Positions 48,251-62,100 of a DNA stretch of 64,000 nucleotides are shown piece by piece. The translations under genes and the position numbers were made by a program. Position 1 is the stretch's first letter, and each line of letters opens with the position of its first letter. The notes beneath the pieces are model-generated. The model made no database searches. It was not told the DNA's origin and saw only the letters and a program-made list of their open reading frames with translations. This DNA is from Phylloscopus collybita (Eukaryota; Chordata; Aves; Passeriformes; Phylloscopidae), in NCBI GenBank assembly GCA_027886175.1, contig JAJNNQ010000005.1, forward strand, positions 191,001-255,000. Direction: 5' to 3'.

Positions 48251-51200
48251 GGTGACAGAGTCCTCTCCAGGACGGGACGGTGCTGTCATGTGGGGGACAC
48301 GCGTCCCGCCGCCGCTCTTTCCCACCCCGCTGCCCTGGGTCCGTTCCCGTAGCACTGGTGGGTCTGTGCTCTGTATCCTAACCGCTGAGCACGCTCAAGA
48401 GGACCACCATTGCCAGTTCCCTTTCCCAACCTACCGAGTATTCCTAAAGGAAATGTCCCAAAACTGCAAACCAGAGCAGCTGGTGACTTAGGCACAGACG
48501 GAGCCCAGGAATCCCACTACTTGCCTCCTGACAAAGAGCCGTTTACATCAACGGCAGGGCCTTTTCAGTATCCCGTTCCTGATGCTAGCTTTTGTTTAGT
48601 CTCAGCTGGCAGCAGTCACTTCTCTCACTCGCTCCCCATCAAATGGAAACAACACGAGTGTGTAAACCACACTTCGGTTTCATGTGTTAGGATTGCAAGC
48701 TCTTGGAGGCAGAGATTTTCTTCCATGGCAATGCTATTTACTGTCCATTAAGGTGGACTTTCACTCATCATGCCCTGCTCCTTTACCCTCCAGGTTAAGT
48801 CCTTTAAAACCTTTTCAGCTCGGATCGTGATGGGATGGGAGGAAGAGAACCAGCCTGCGGCTCAGCGTCTTAGAGGACTCTCCTGCTGTGGTGTCATCCC
48901 CCCGGCTTTCCTGGAGCCGGACAGTTTCCTGGCGGTGAGCCATACCTGTGCCACCAGGTGCCACCAACTACCTTGGTTGTTCCTCGCCCCTTTTGTACTC
49001 TTGTAACTCACTCAACAGTGAGAGAACGTTCCAGCGATACACGTGTCTCTAGAAGAGCTGCAAGATCCATGTAGGTGCAGAGCTCTTGGGGAAGTTTCTG
49101 TTGGTATTTCAGTTTTCTGGTTCCTGTTTCATGTGCATGATTTGTCACAAGTGTGCAGGGAACAGGCAGAAAAGGGAATGGGTGAAGGATGGGAGACGTG
49201 GCAGTCACTAGATGGCACAGCAAGCACGTTTGAGAGCAATCTGAGGCCTGTGGGGGCCTCGGCCGTGCGTTTCACAGGCATTTGCTGTAAAGGTTTTTCT
49301 CCTGCCTGTGAGCTGTGAGCCCTGTTGACCGGGGTAGTCCATCCTCTCTTGCCGTTCCCAGATAGTAAGAATCAGGTGTGTAAGGAAAAACAAGAACAGC
49401 AAGCTCCTTCCTCAACCCTGTCTCTCCACAGTCTAACTGTTCCTTTTCAAAAATAAAGTCTTAAAGGCTAACTAAAGTGGTAAATACAACAATTGAAGTC
49501 TTGTAGCCTCCTGTTAGGATACAAACCATGCAGTGAGGACTTCCTGCAGTGAGTTGTGAAGAGGAGATGGCATGCTGGGGTGTGCACAAGAAATCAACAT
49601 TTCACTGTATCTTCAGTTAATTGTGTCCTTTGCATGTTCTACATTTGACCACAGATATGAGAACACATCTCGCTCGCCAAATGAATCTTTTTCAAGTACT
49701 GGTAAAACACAGCATAATGTCAATCACTCTTGAAAAGAGAAATTTCATTCAACATTTTTAAAGAAAAATGCCACTTGTTTGCCTATTTCTGAATATAAGT
49801 GGTCTTTAGCCCTTCCTGAGGAACTCATCCTGAGCATGAAGTGACTGTACCGCCTCAATATGATTTGGGTCTTTACAAGAGTATTAGACTTATTGGGACT
49901 ATCTCAGAGACAATTAGATAACTGATTATGCCAGATACAGTGATGTGTGGAATGGCATCAGTTTTCTTCCAAAGGGAAATTTGAGTTTCTGTGTCCCTTA
50001 ACAGACATTGAGCAGGATCTATTTTTGTGCTGGTGTAAACAAGAAGAGTTTGGCTGCTATTATTTGGTCAGGCTCGTCACACTTCCTCATACAGAGTGTT
50101 CACAAAGGGAAAACATCCAGGTCAGTATAAAGCAATTCAGTTTACAGTGCTTCACAAACTAATTTGTCTTCATCTAGCTGGTTGCAATAGGAAGAGGTAT
50201 TTGGGGACAAATTAAACCTTACTGCAATTCTACAGGTGCTCTCCAGGGAGTGCGTTTGTATCAGTAATGGCTCACATGAATGCAAACAAGCAGTAGCACA
50301 GAAGGACCTGCTCCTTGCAGACCTGTACTGCCCCATCCTGCCGCTGGGATATAAAAGCTCAATTGACAAAACTCTACATTTGTTAGGTACCTCCTCCTCT
50401 GCCACAATCAAGGTCCTTTGCAAACAGTAAGAAAATAAGTGATAAAATATATTTGTGAGTTGTAGTATCTCTTAACTGTGAATTTTAGGACCTGGTCTGT
50501 TGCTTAGTTGGTCATTGCTACTGATGTCCAAGAGGAGAAATTTCAGTGGGAATACAGGTGAGAAGGGGGACACAGTTGGCCCCGTAGCCATGGCACAGCT
50601 CAATCAGAAATATGTTCCAGTTGGGGTCACCTGTGTTCTTTGACTTCTTGTAATACCTTCAGTTCCATTTGGAATGTTTAACATGGGATCTGACCTCAGC
50701 ACAGGGGAGGTAAATGCAAATTTTGCCTGTTTACTTCTCATGGTAGTGAAGTGGAATGTTTTTCACAAACACATTGAAAAAAAAGGTTTAAAATATCTGA
50801 AATTGAACAGCGTTGAGTTCAATATCAACTCTGTAAACAGAGTGTAAGCGGAGTGAAAAATCAGACTGTACTTGGGAAGATCAGAATGTTCTTTGTCAAT
50901 ATTCCCTAAATAAATGGTCACTTTATTTAACTTAATGCGGTTTTTAAAATTTGCCTAAATTCAATTTTATAATTTAATGATAGATTTTTTAAAAATTAAT
51001 TTAAATTTCCTAACACTGAAATGGGTAGCACAAAACTCATCTTACAACATTAATGATCTTTGATTTTAATTTATCAGAGAAGATTTGTTTGTTTGCCTGT
51101 TTGTCTATGTGGATCTTACCCAAAATTTCCTGTATTTTTCATTTTGTTCAGAGAACTAAAATATTTTCATGTTGCTGATCTTTTTACCAAAGCTCTTATA

Positions 51201-54200
51201 TTCAGTGTGCTCAAGTTGCTTATACTAAACATTTTTGATACATAACAAATCTGTTTAATTAGTCTGTGTAGACAGGATAGAAGCTACATTTCCATGCCAA
51301 GCCCATGATTTTTATGCTTGCACAGTTGCACAATCCAAACTGACAGCCTCATGGCTTGTAAGAGTGGCAGCTGACTACTTGCTGAGCCCCTTTTATCTGA
51401 TTCGTTGGTTAACTGCTTTGGTGCCTGCAAGCCAGTCATCATCTCAAGTTTGTTTGATCCCTTAACACCTCTGAATAATCTGTCATATTGGGTCTGACTT
51501 CCATGGAGTGGCAGCACTTACATAAAGTAGGTGAATTATAAAGAGGAGAGATGGGAAGATTCAGAATTCCTTTGCATTTACATCTAATTTAATGGTTTAA
51601 CTGTGAGAGCTGTACACCACAATGCCTGGATTCTGTTCATGGCTCGTTTCAAATGTGAAGTACACCACATTTGGGTGCTGTCTTTTCTAGCTTCTCATCT
51701 TCTCTTTTGTCTACAGACTTGTGTAGCAACCAATCCCCTTCTTGAAGACAACATGTCTAAAAGCAGTAAGTAGAATACCCCCACCAGTTTGTATTTGACA
51801 GGTAATGATTTATGATTTTTTTTGTAGGGTTGTTGTTGCTCTCTTTTTCAACACCACTTGCTTGTTCGAAGAGATTGCTTTTTGTCTTGACTGTTTTAGC
51901 TCAGAGAACCTTTCATAAATTCTTACTATATTTTTCATTTGCCTTGACTTTTTCTTTTTTCACAGAGTTCTTCAGATACCCCACACAGTATCAACTTCAA
52001 AATCAAGAGGGAATTTATGGTGGAAACACATGTTTCTCTGTGAGAATTATTTAAAATCAGCAATCATGTTTTAGGCAGACTCTTCAGATCACTTTCCCTG
52101 ATTTTCCGAGTCATACTCTAACGTTTTCCCTATACCAATCAGCTATTAATTTGTCTATGCTGCATCATATTCATTACATCCATTATAGAAAGAAGATGGC
52201 AATGAACTGACTAGCTAAGGCATGTTGATCCTTGTTTACCCACATTCCATTTTGTAGGAGTATTTGCGCCATTTATTAAGTCCAGATTCCCCCTCTTTCC
52301 AATGTGTATGAACAGGAAGGAAGTGAGGAAATATTAGCTGCAAGTGGGGAAGGTATTCCTTCAGTCAGCCCTGCCATCTTGTCTGGATCACTGGCTGTCA
52401 GTTCAAACCACAGTGGCTGAAATAAATTCAAGAGCTGATTTCACCTTTTGGCTGGGATCATTCCATTGTATTGGTATCTGACCTACCCCATCTCTATCAG
52501 AAATGCCCTAGCATACTGATACAATTTATGATCTAGCAACACTCTTCAGCCAGTGCTCCTTCCATCTTGCGGAAGCAGACAAGGTGAATTGTCTGGTGCC
52601 TGAAAAATATCCTTTCCTTGGTTTTCTTCTTAGTACTTTTAAGCTGTATTGGTTTCATCAGGGAAACAAAACATGAATGTCTTCACACAGATCTAAAAGT
52701 AGTCTTAAAGCAGGTACATGAACTAATTTTTCTTGAGGTGTTTCCCATCTGGTTTTATTGAAGCTCTCTGTGTCCAACCTTTCCTCATTACCCTGCAGGA
52801 GTGGGGAGTTTATGCTGTTATTATCGGAAAGGGAAGAGAGGCTTCTGCACTCCAAAGCTGATAGTCCACATACCCATTTCCTAGAATCAAAAGGATTTTC
52901 CTGTCTTCATTTTTTGTGTCATGTCTCTGTACAATCTGGACCTCACACAGCCTCATCCCTCTTGCATTCTCCACTTGACTTCTTTCAGTCATATTTTTTA
53001 TTTATAACAATGTCCTGACCTGATTGACGCTTTAAAGTTGCAGCTGACCTTTTAATGTTAACCGAGCTACTAGGGAAGCAGCGACACTACTTCAACTGTG
53101 GTGAAGATGCTGTTTTCAAACTTTCTTCAACTAATGAGCTATTATAAGTAGTAATAAAGGTGTTTGTTGGGGGCACATGTCCCTTGGAAACACTCAGCCC
53201 ATGCTAATTACAGTGGGTCAGCAAAGAGGTCAAGGCTCATAAGTGTGTGGGAGAGGGCATAAAACAGTAATGGTGAGAGGTGTTGAAAATAGTTGCAGGA
53301 AATGTTAATTATACAGGTGGTTCACATGAACTTTCTCCTCCCATTAAAAACGAAGCTCATTTTGAAGACACTTGTAAAATCTGTGCTTTAGGAATCAAGC
53401 TCCCTTATGTCTCAGTAACTGGTAATACCCAGATATCTGAAACTGCAGTGGAATCAACAAAGAACTCATCTGTGCAAGGTTGTTTTAGTCTCAGTTAAAG
53501 TGGAAATAAGATTTTGCATGATTGTGCTGGCACATTAGGGCCATTGCACTGCTTTGCTCTGTGGATTTAATTCAGATTCTGCAGAGGAGATTTTTCTACT
53601 GACTTCCATGATCTTTGGACCAAGTCTGATGCTGGTTTATTCTTGTTCCTGAAAAGCCCCATCCTGTCTGACAAACAGATAGTGCACTTCCTCAGGGAAC
53701 TGTGCAACTGCAGGGCCTGGTTCTGCAGTTGTCAGTGTGAGTGACAGAGCAAAGCTAGTTACTTGTGGATGTTTGCACGGCTATTAAATTCTCTTAAGTT
53801 CTTATAAAAAGTGACAGAGGATGGTATACAATAAAAATAAGATGATGAGATGTGCAATTAACTAATTCTTGCCTTATAACTAAACAGTATATATATATAT
53901 CTATATATATCTGCGTTGTTCATATTGCTAAGAGATTGCACTGTATTTACTATTTGAAGAAACATAGCATTAAAGGATAAAAGCTGGCTGTTTTCTGCTT
54001 AGTTCCTTAGCCAAACCCCAGAGCCAAAACCTTTAAAGGTATAGATAAATCCAACAAATACTTAACTTTGAACTTGTGCTTGTGTGTGCTTCATAGTCAC
54101 AAAAGTGTGAAATCCCCAATGGCAGTCAATGCTCTGAGAATGATGTCTGTAGGAGAAAGAGTGTATTTGCCTATTAGTATGTCTGCAACACTGCAGATAA

Positions 54201-55692
54201 CAGGAAGAAATAAATAAAGAGATTAAATTTTCATGCAGATACTGGGAAAAATGTCCTTTTGATCCGTACAAGAATGTGGACAGTTTGAAATACTGGAGTG
54301 AGTTAAAAAAGAAAGAAGACCTTTTGAAATATGTAATCCTCGCTGTCATCCATGTTTACCCAGTTGATAATTTTTCTTTTGTGTTTTTCACTTATTTTGA
54401 AGATTTCACAGCAAGTAGTGTTCCCCAAGGTTTAAGAAGCATTCATTCACTGCCAAAAAATGGTATATTAAATGGTACTCTTCAGAGAAATAATTTTTTC
54501 CCTGATAAAATGCAAATGAAACATTTTAAAAGGCATCATATATAGAAAGTGTGCTGAAGGAAGTTGAAGTATGTGGAATGTCCCCACCTATTTTCTCTCA
54601 GGATTTCTTCAGAATTTGTTTATTAGAAACCCCCTGTCAATAGAAGATGTCTGTCCATTGTCACATACTGAACAACATTTTACCTCCAAAGTTAGAAATT
54701 GTTTATTAGACTGTGTTAAGTGTTGATCAGCCTGTGGCATCAAACTTAAGTGAAACTTGTGAGATGATTAATAGTTTTTCTGCAGGGTAGCTAAACTGAC
54801 TTCTGCAAAGCTGCCTTCTGTAACTGAGGGGGAGTTCCAAGTCAGCTAACATATCTTGATGGTATTGGATTCTCGAGGATGAATGTTCATGGAAAATTTA
54901 CTAATTTGTTCATAAAAATAACATTCTAGAAAAATACTGATGTGCTGTAACCTCTTCGAATGTACAAGAGGTAATTGGATATGAGTATAACCCAATGTGC
55001 TCAGTAACTGCATATCAATTGTAAAAGTCAGTAAATCTATTGTTTAGACCCATAAACAGGAAATCAGCTTTTCATCAAGTTCCCTGTGAACTGGGTGGCA
55101 TGACTGGTGTGAGTTTAGCCCAGATGCATAATTTTGTGTGTCATACAGGTGGAAGATTTTAAAAGGGAGTCTATCATCCTTCCACTTCAGTAGTTAAACA
55201 GTCTTAACTACAAGCATGTGCTGACAACCAGCATGCAAGGAGATTGTATGTAGAATACACTTTGATGTTATTTTATTTAGCTTGAGTTGGTTGTATATTT
55301 TTGACGCTATTGCAGTGTGTTTGCACAACCAATGAGGACACCAGAGTTGACTGTTCATGTTTATTGAATAATTCATATCAAATAAACACTTTTGGAAGTC
55401 TGACCACAGAAAGTAAAAGCATTCCTTTGAGAGGAGAGAAATCGGAAATCCTCACTGGAAGCAAAGGATCTCTTCTTGCTTTATTATTAAATGTCTGAGG
55501 AGAAGGCATGGTTTCAAGTGGCACAACTGAAGTGTGGATACACCAGGGTGCGAGTTCTAGTGTGGGCTGTACAGTCAGGGAGGTCACAACGTGTGCTTGA
55601 GATGTTCAGGGATGCATTCACCATTTGCACTCTGTAGCCTCTTAAGTGAGAAGGGTTTTCCTGTGCCAGTTTCAAGTCAAACTATAAAGTCA
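48251..55692. other. Intergenic region between RBSN and TRH; no gene recognised
   Basis: About 7.4 kb contains only short, unrelated reading frames and no recognised repeat family. A plus-strand AATAAA lies near 49452, and a (TA)n tract at 53888-53912. Neither is linked to an identifiable exon. A non-coding transcript cannot be excluded. Confidence 0.5.
53888..53912. repeat. (TA)n microsatellite
   Basis: A TA-dinucleotide run with a single C interruption, in the RBSN-TRH intergenic region. Confidence 0.9.
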
Positions 55693-55702
55693 TTTATTTA
55701 TT
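55693..55702 (-). terminator. TRH: Candidate TRH polyadenylation signals
   Basis: Two overlapping minus-strand AATAAA hexamers (plus-strand tttatttatt) lie about 535 nt downstream of the TRH stop codon. This is a reasonable 3' UTR length, but further hexamers exist nearer 55.36 kb. Confidence 0.45.
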
Positions 55703-56236
55703 TTGTTCCACTGAAACTGTTCCTGTCTCTCTATAGTGCTTACTCTCTGGAATTGTAGTGTACAAGGACTCAGGTGTCCAGAATGTTACCATTTAGAACT
55801 GAAAACCTGCTCTATTTGATTTTGAAACAATTGGCATATGTTCTTTTTTCTCCTTCACTTTTACTGATTTCACTGATGTGAGAGGAAGCCACATAATTAT
55901 TCTACTTCGGTAGCATCAGAACAGAAATTTAACACCTGTTTTAGTTATTTAGGAACACATAGTTGGATTATTCTGGGGTCCAGGCTCCTAAGAAAATAAG
56001 CACTCTTCCTAAAGTGAGGGAATTGAAGATTCTCAGTACTTGCCTGTTCCATTCAGATGGGTCCTTTAGTTCCTTTGCTTGAAGTGTGTGACAAAGCCAT
56101 TAACTTGAATGGGAACATTAACACACTGAAAGGTAGGTGCAGAGGTCAGCAACAGGAAGCCAAAAAGGAGTGAAGGGAATGTTCTGGTGATCTGGTTGTT
56201 TACTTCACCAAATTCAAGTGCTACGCAACTATTTTC

Positions 56237-57866
56237 TCATTTGCTCTCCCATGCTGATCTCTTTCCTGGGTGCTGACGCTTTTTTTCTACCCTGTCTCTG
56301 CTAACATCTACTAAATCAAGCAGCAAACTGCCGTTGTGACATGTGAATGGCTCCTTAAAGTTGCAGGGGCCTGTGTCATCTGAGCTGTCAGAATTCCTGT
56401 GCCTTTTTCCAGGATGCTGACGTTTCTCACCATATAGGTCTACCTCATAATTCCAGCCTCTTTTGCTAGGATGCTGGTGCTTATACATTGGATATCTTTT
56501 GCCTGGATGTTCTCTTTTGGATAACTCATTCATGTAGGTTGGCTGTGCCCTAGGGCTGTTAGCAAACTGATCCAACAGTGACTTTCTGCTGGGAGGCTGT
56601 TGCCTTTTCAGCTCCAGATAGACATCAGGGTCATCTTCCATCTCTCTTTTTCCAGGATGCTGCCTCTTCTGAATGTCTCCATAAGATGTCTCTTCCTCAG
56701 CATCTCTTTTTCCAGGATGCTGTCTCTTTTCCAGTTTACTTAGGTACTTTTCCCCAGGGTGTTGTCTTTTGGAAAGCCATTGTAGCAGAGGGGCATTTGA
56801 TTCTGGCCAAGGAAAAGAATAACATTAATAAGACCCCATAATCCTCCCTGAGGAAGTTGTAATAGGAATTTGTGGAGCAGGATCATAATCTGTTGCTCTT
56901 TGAAAGCCAGCTCAGTATTTCCAGCTACCAGTCATAACACTATCAGTATCTCTTATGCATTCTTAAGCTCTTTTTAATATTTCAGGTCTTGGATCAACAC
57001 AACCAATTCTCAGCATTGATGTGAAGAGGGAGGATGGCTTTTCCTGTGGGCACTTAGGGTCAGCTTGTCTTCCACTCTGGAAGGGCCCTGTGCTCCTGTT
57101 TTCTGGCAGGCACTTCTGTGCTGTTTCTTGCAATCCCTGAGTCTGATCTTCCACTGCTGGGACTACTGGTAGCAGAGCATCTACAAGATGGGAGGTGCAG
57201 ACACTGGAGCAGCCTCCAGCATTCCCAGCCATGGAAAAAGCCCACCTCTGTTGGAGGGTAGGAACCAGTGGATTAAGGCAGTAGGTGAATGGTAGCACCC
57301 CCACCTCGAATTTACATTAGGTACAGGGTCCATAACTGCAGAAATGTCCTTCACGGGTCCTCTTAGAGCTTCCCTAGGGAAGTACCTGCCAGACAAGCAG
57401 GTTTTCTGTGACAGGCTTCTACCTTTTTATTAGCAGCAGCTGCATAGTGATAGTACACCCTTTCCTGAGCAAAGAGATCTTAGAGAGGAAAGCATCTATG
57501 AAGAATTATCTGTCAGTCTATTGCAGCAGCCCTCTTATCCTTCCACCTCCCCCCCCCCTAGTTCCAGTGCTAAGTATGAACATTACAACCTGGAAATCAT
57601 ACCTTGGATCTAATGATCTCAGCCAAGTGCTATCCCATCACCAAATGGGTGTCCCCAGTGAGAGATATACCTTTATTAATCTCTTCTTCCTTTTCGGCTT
57701 TCTTGAGGGCAGACTGAAGAATAAGGCTTTCAGATCTCTGAAGGATGTCATTCAGGGGACTTTCTCCCACATTCTCACTCTCCTCTGGAAGGAGATGTCC
57801 CCCGTTGAAGCAAACACCACATGAGATCAAGCAGAGGAGTAGCAGTGGCAGCTGGATAGATGGCAT
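56237..57866 (-). CDS. TRH: Pro-thyrotropin-releasing hormone precursor
   Basis: This is a secreted precursor cut into the tripeptide pGlu-His-Pro-NH2, the hypothalamic releaser of TSH and, in birds, GH. Two coding exons are 57866-57671 and 56802-56237, joined in phase, 762 nt, 253 residues. Residues 1 to about 23 are a leucine-rich signal peptide. A conserved acidic spacer follows (SPLNDILQRSESLILQ). Eight TRH-like repeats follow. Four keep the full KRQHPGKR form (Q at 93, 113, 194, 242). One is followed by EK instead of a dibasic pair (79-82). Three are altered: QQPPSRK at 133, EHPGKR at 163 and HQHPSKR at 174-180. The QHPG glycine supplies the amide. A likely acceptor at 57883-57884 puts the exon start at 57882. 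The gene has no strand-mate nearby. Confidence 0.97.
57546..57559 (+). repeat. Poly-C run in TRH intron
   Basis: A pyrimidine-rich stretch with about ten consecutive C lies in the 868-bp intron between the TRH coding exons. Nothing else is recognised in that intron. Confidence 0.75.
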
Positions 57867-58891
57867 TGTGGGAGAGGGGTTCCTGCAACTTCCATTGGAC
57901 AGAGAACAACAGGGGGAGGAGGATGGAGCAAGCAAATCTAGCAATAACAGCAATATTTCCAGACACTGAAGAACAATTATGGCACTGCTGCGGGGATTGA
58001 AGTCTCTTAGGGTCTTTCCTCATTTCTGTTACTAACCTCTCTGTTTGTTTTTTATCCTCCAAAGCATCTAAATTCTTCATAATTAAAACCAGGTAGTTGT
58101 TAATTTTTCTGGGAGAATAAATATCATATGAACTTCCTGAGGCACAGATCATTCTGAAAAACAGTGATTTTGCTCTGCCTTCTGCCAAGAGGCAAACATA
58201 ATTTTCCCCTTGAACTCTGTATGCATAAGGTACAGGCATATATACCTGCTATCTCCATTAGGCAATTCCCTTTCCTAAGCGTTAATTTTAAAATTATACT
58301 GAGATTAGCAGCACTTCCATTCTACCTTTAGTTAAAGCCAAACCTAAATAATACACTAGTGTTTTGCTATCTTTTTCTATACATTTAAAGTAGCCATGTG
58401 CCTGTATATTTGTCAGGCTAAGAAGACAGCTGTGCTCTGTGGGGCAGAGAGATGTCTTGCATGAAAAGAAATTAGGGAAGTACCTTATATTTTTTTTCAG
58501 AGACATAATTATAATTGTATCCTCTATTACCTCCTGCCCAAATACCAAGTATTTTTCTATTTCTTCTAGCTAGCACTGAATTTCTAACATGCTAAGGGAT
58601 TTTTTTTACAGTAAGCAGAGTTCCTTCAGTAGAATGGAATACATCTTTAATACTACTATAGCAGTCATTCAGCTTAATTATATCTTCAGAATGTAAAAGA
58701 AATGCACAATTTATGAAGTCCTATGAATTTTCCAAATAGAAAATGGGTTCATTTGTTATTGGCAGGTTTTTATCAGTTCTGACTAAATCCTTGGTAACAG
58801 CCCTAAGGACATCACATAGGCAATTTGACTCAGTGCTATCTTTAGACAGAAAGGTAGAATCTGCTAAAAAGAAAATTATTTGATAAATTAC

Positions 58892-59018
58892 CTGATTTGT
58901 AGTTTCAGATTTTTGCTTGATGCATCTGCCAAGTCCTTTAAATCTGTTTGTGCACCTGAGCTTCAGTTGCCCTTTTGCTGCTGCAGGCACCCGGCGTGTC
59001 TAACAGAAGTGTTGCTGT
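58892..59018 (-). other. TRH: Predicted non-coding first exon of TRH
   Basis: Vertebrate TRH genes usually have an untranslated exon 1. Here a donor cag|gtaatt at 58892/58891 ends a stretch that begins about 28 bp after a TATA-like box. The resulting first intron would be about 1.0 kb (58891-57883). The exon start is an estimate from TATA spacing. Confidence 0.4.
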
Positions 59019-59045
59019 GTGCTCTCTGCGTGGCTCACATCTCTG

Positions 59046-59096
59046 TACTTATACTGTACTGCCTCTGGAACCCTTATGCAAACAGCTCTGAGGTAA
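59046..59096 (-). promoter_or_regulatory. TRH: Candidate TRH promoter: TATA-like box and receptor half-site
   Basis: On the minus strand TATAAGTA occupies 59053-59046, and TTACCTCA lies at 59096-59089, upstream of it. The second motif is one base from TGACCTCA, the negative thyroid-hormone site (site 4) described in mammalian TRH promoters. The assignment rests on motif and position only. Confidence 0.35.
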
Positions 59097-59122
59097 TTTA
59101 GGGGATATGATGTGGTGGGTTG

Positions 59123-59174
59123 TTTTTTTTTTTTTGTGGGGTTGGTTGGTTGGTTGGTTGGTTGGTTTTTTTTT
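59123..59174. repeat. Poly-T and (GGTT)n low-complexity tract
   Basis: A T homopolymer (59123-59135) is followed by a GGTT array (59141-59166) and a second T run. It lies just upstream of the predicted TRH promoter. Confidence 0.9.
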
Positions 59175-62100
59175 ACTGCTCTCAGAGAATTGCATTTTAA
59201 ATGCATTTTAAGATTCACAGTTACCTGCTGGCCTCCATATATCCATGCTCGACTCCCAGAAGTTGTTATTTTTCCATTCTCTAAAGAGATTATGTTTAAT
59301 TTTATGTAACTCAGCATAAAGAAAAGGAGGTTTTCTTTGCTTAACAGAACTAAGCTTGTTTGTCCTCTATTAAGTAAGTGTTTTGGAGTAAAAACAAAGG
59401 TAGGTAATTAATTAGACGAGGGAAGAAGGAAAATGGCAAAAATGTAATGGATTATATTTAAATAAGTGTATACTATGGATCCTTATTCTGAATGACATTA
59501 TACTGTTTCTGGCTCACAGAAAAAATTCCATTTTTTTTTTTGGCATAGGCTTCCACAAAAAGTATTTTAGAATATGGGGTGCATAGCATTAAATATTAAA
59601 ACATGTTTATGTTGCTGGTGTGTGCTTCAAAAACATTATACTATTGTAACTGGAAATAAGACTCCCTGTCTTTAACCCATCTGTCTACTTAAGCTACTGC
59701 TCCACACAGTACTGCTCATACAGGGTGCACAACTCCTTAGCATTTCCTAGGTGTACTAACTCCTTAAGGTCTCTCAGGTACGACACCTGAGCTTAAAATA
59801 TTACTGTATTGCCCTATAAATGAAAGTGGGCATTGATGAAACTGGAAACTGCCTGGTTTCATTCTCATTAAAATCTGCTTCTTGACACTTTTGAGCTTAC
59901 TTTTAGAGAACATGAGTGAAGTCCTGTCTTACAATTACATCCACATGCAAAGCTCCTCAGCAGGTGCAAAATTATATTCACAGTATAATGCCCAAAACTT
60001 CCATTCTGGCCAGCTTTGCCTCTTTCCTCAGACTTATTTTATCTTACTTTGGACTCATTTAGTAGAGTTCTAATGCTGTGTTTAAAGGAAGAAAGTTAAA
60101 ATTAAGCACTTCAAAGAGTTGGAGTTTTTTCATTGAAAATGTCTTTTTTCTGTTTCACGGCTGGAAAACTGTCTGGTTTTAATATGATATCCTTCCTTTT
60201 AAAGTTCTATTTTGCTTTTTTCCAGCTACATTTTTTTCAGTTTCATTTTCTCCACAGGTGATTTTTCTATTTAAAAGGTTTGTGGAGGTTTATTTTATAA
60301 GTGTAAATGTTCTTACCTCCCCCTCACTGCAGTTACTCATGGAACTGAGATGAATTCATGGGTAGAGGGAGAGTTTGTTTTCTAAAACTCTAGAGTGTTC
60401 CAAGTTATACTTACTTGTCTTATCACAAATGCATTGACAGCCCAGACTTGCTCAGAGCTTGTGTCAGCACAGGGCTTGGCTCCCAGTCCATATCTAAGTC
60501 TGTGGTAGGTTCTAGAATTGCACAGAGATGTTTAACTACCACATTTGACACCTAGATACAGCATTTCAGCACCACTGTGATCCTCAACCCCCTTTGGCCA
60601 ACTGCTCTCTTTTATCACAGATGCATCAAGTCCCTCAATCTTTTGTATCAGCTCAGTTGAAGTTCCTGATTTTTCTTTTAAACATTCTCAAGGGCATCCC
60701 AGCTTCTCAAGGGGCTTCTAAATGAAGAAACTGGGAGGCAGACAACTCCTCCAAAAGCAGTCAGACCCATCCATGTGATCTGTGAGGACTGAGGTCTGTG
60801 TTGCTCCCCTCTCCAGCTTGCATGCTGCTTGTGTTGCTCACTGCAGTCACTAACCACGCATCTCCAGGAGCCCGGTGCCTCCACTTGTGCTGAGCACTTG
60901 TCCGGCTCCGTGTTGGTGTTCATAGCAGTGGGGCCTTAGCGTTGGGGCTGTCACTGGGCACACAGCTGGTCCCTAAAAAATCTCAAAGGTGAATAATGAG
61001 AAAATCTGCTGCTAACCCTAGCCTCATCTCTGTTTTAAAGAAAATAGACACTCACGTTTTGTGCAGTTAGTCAGCCATGACGTTGTGAAGTCAGGCAGAA
61101 AGTTCTCCTTGGCAGATTTTTGAGTTTTTACATCTTACTTTGCCTTGCTCTTGTCATTGTTGGAGATAAGTAACTGAAGTACATCACTCATTTTTAGTAT
61201 GGCCATCCCTCTAGGAATCCTGAAATACAGAAGTTGTTATGGGAACTGCTTTTCTTTACCTATAGCAATAAAAACTACTCTTTTTTGGAATTAATGGCTC
61301 ATTGTTGTGCCAGTTTCACTGGAGATGCTGAATTTTAAGTGGTTTGCCTTTTTTCACAGATCCGTAGTCTTAGAGTTAGGAAGTGAGACCAGAATCTGTT
61401 CACTTAGCATTCCTTTATTGAAAACAGGTTTGTTTCTGGTAGAACCTCACAAGACACGCATCTTTCTCATTTAAAAGATTACCTACATGACACTACTTCT
61501 GAATGCAAGAATGAGAGAAATACCTCCACTTCAGGCATCGCATTAATTTTTATTAACTGTATACTGTCACTAGGACTGTAGTTTCAATATTCTCATCTCT
61601 TTAAATAATTTTATCTGCTTGGATATTTCCTAAATTGTATTTCTTGCAATGACTGCAAATCTAAGCTGTTCTGTCTGAACTTCCCCTTGTTAACAGTGCT
61701 GTGAATTAGGAATGACTTGTTTGCTAACAGAAATGAGAGGCAAATCAGCTCTTTTGTTTTCTCTGGAAGATGTGAAAGCACAGTTTGTTTATGTCACTGC
61801 TCCCAGTTTGTTCCTTGATTGAACTACTCAGGCAGAAAATTAGAGAGATGGGTATCAGTAATAGGTGGACAGCTCTCTCTTTCCATTTGATCTTCTTAAC
61901 ATGATCCTTCTTGCATAAGAACACGTAAATAGTTTGCCCTGGAGGAGGATGTATTGTATTTTTGTGAGAGGTATAATTCCAGCTTTTCTTCATTTTGATT
62001 TTAATGACAACAGAGTGCCAGAGTGTGAATAGCCACAATGATCTTTAGATGGTTTATTATTAGACCCATAGTATAGTTTTACAAGGGAGGCAAGCCTTCA

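Noticed and set aside
56578..56841. Plus-strand frame over the TRH repeats
   Set aside because: It is the reverse complement of the repeated TRH codons and shows no independent similarity.
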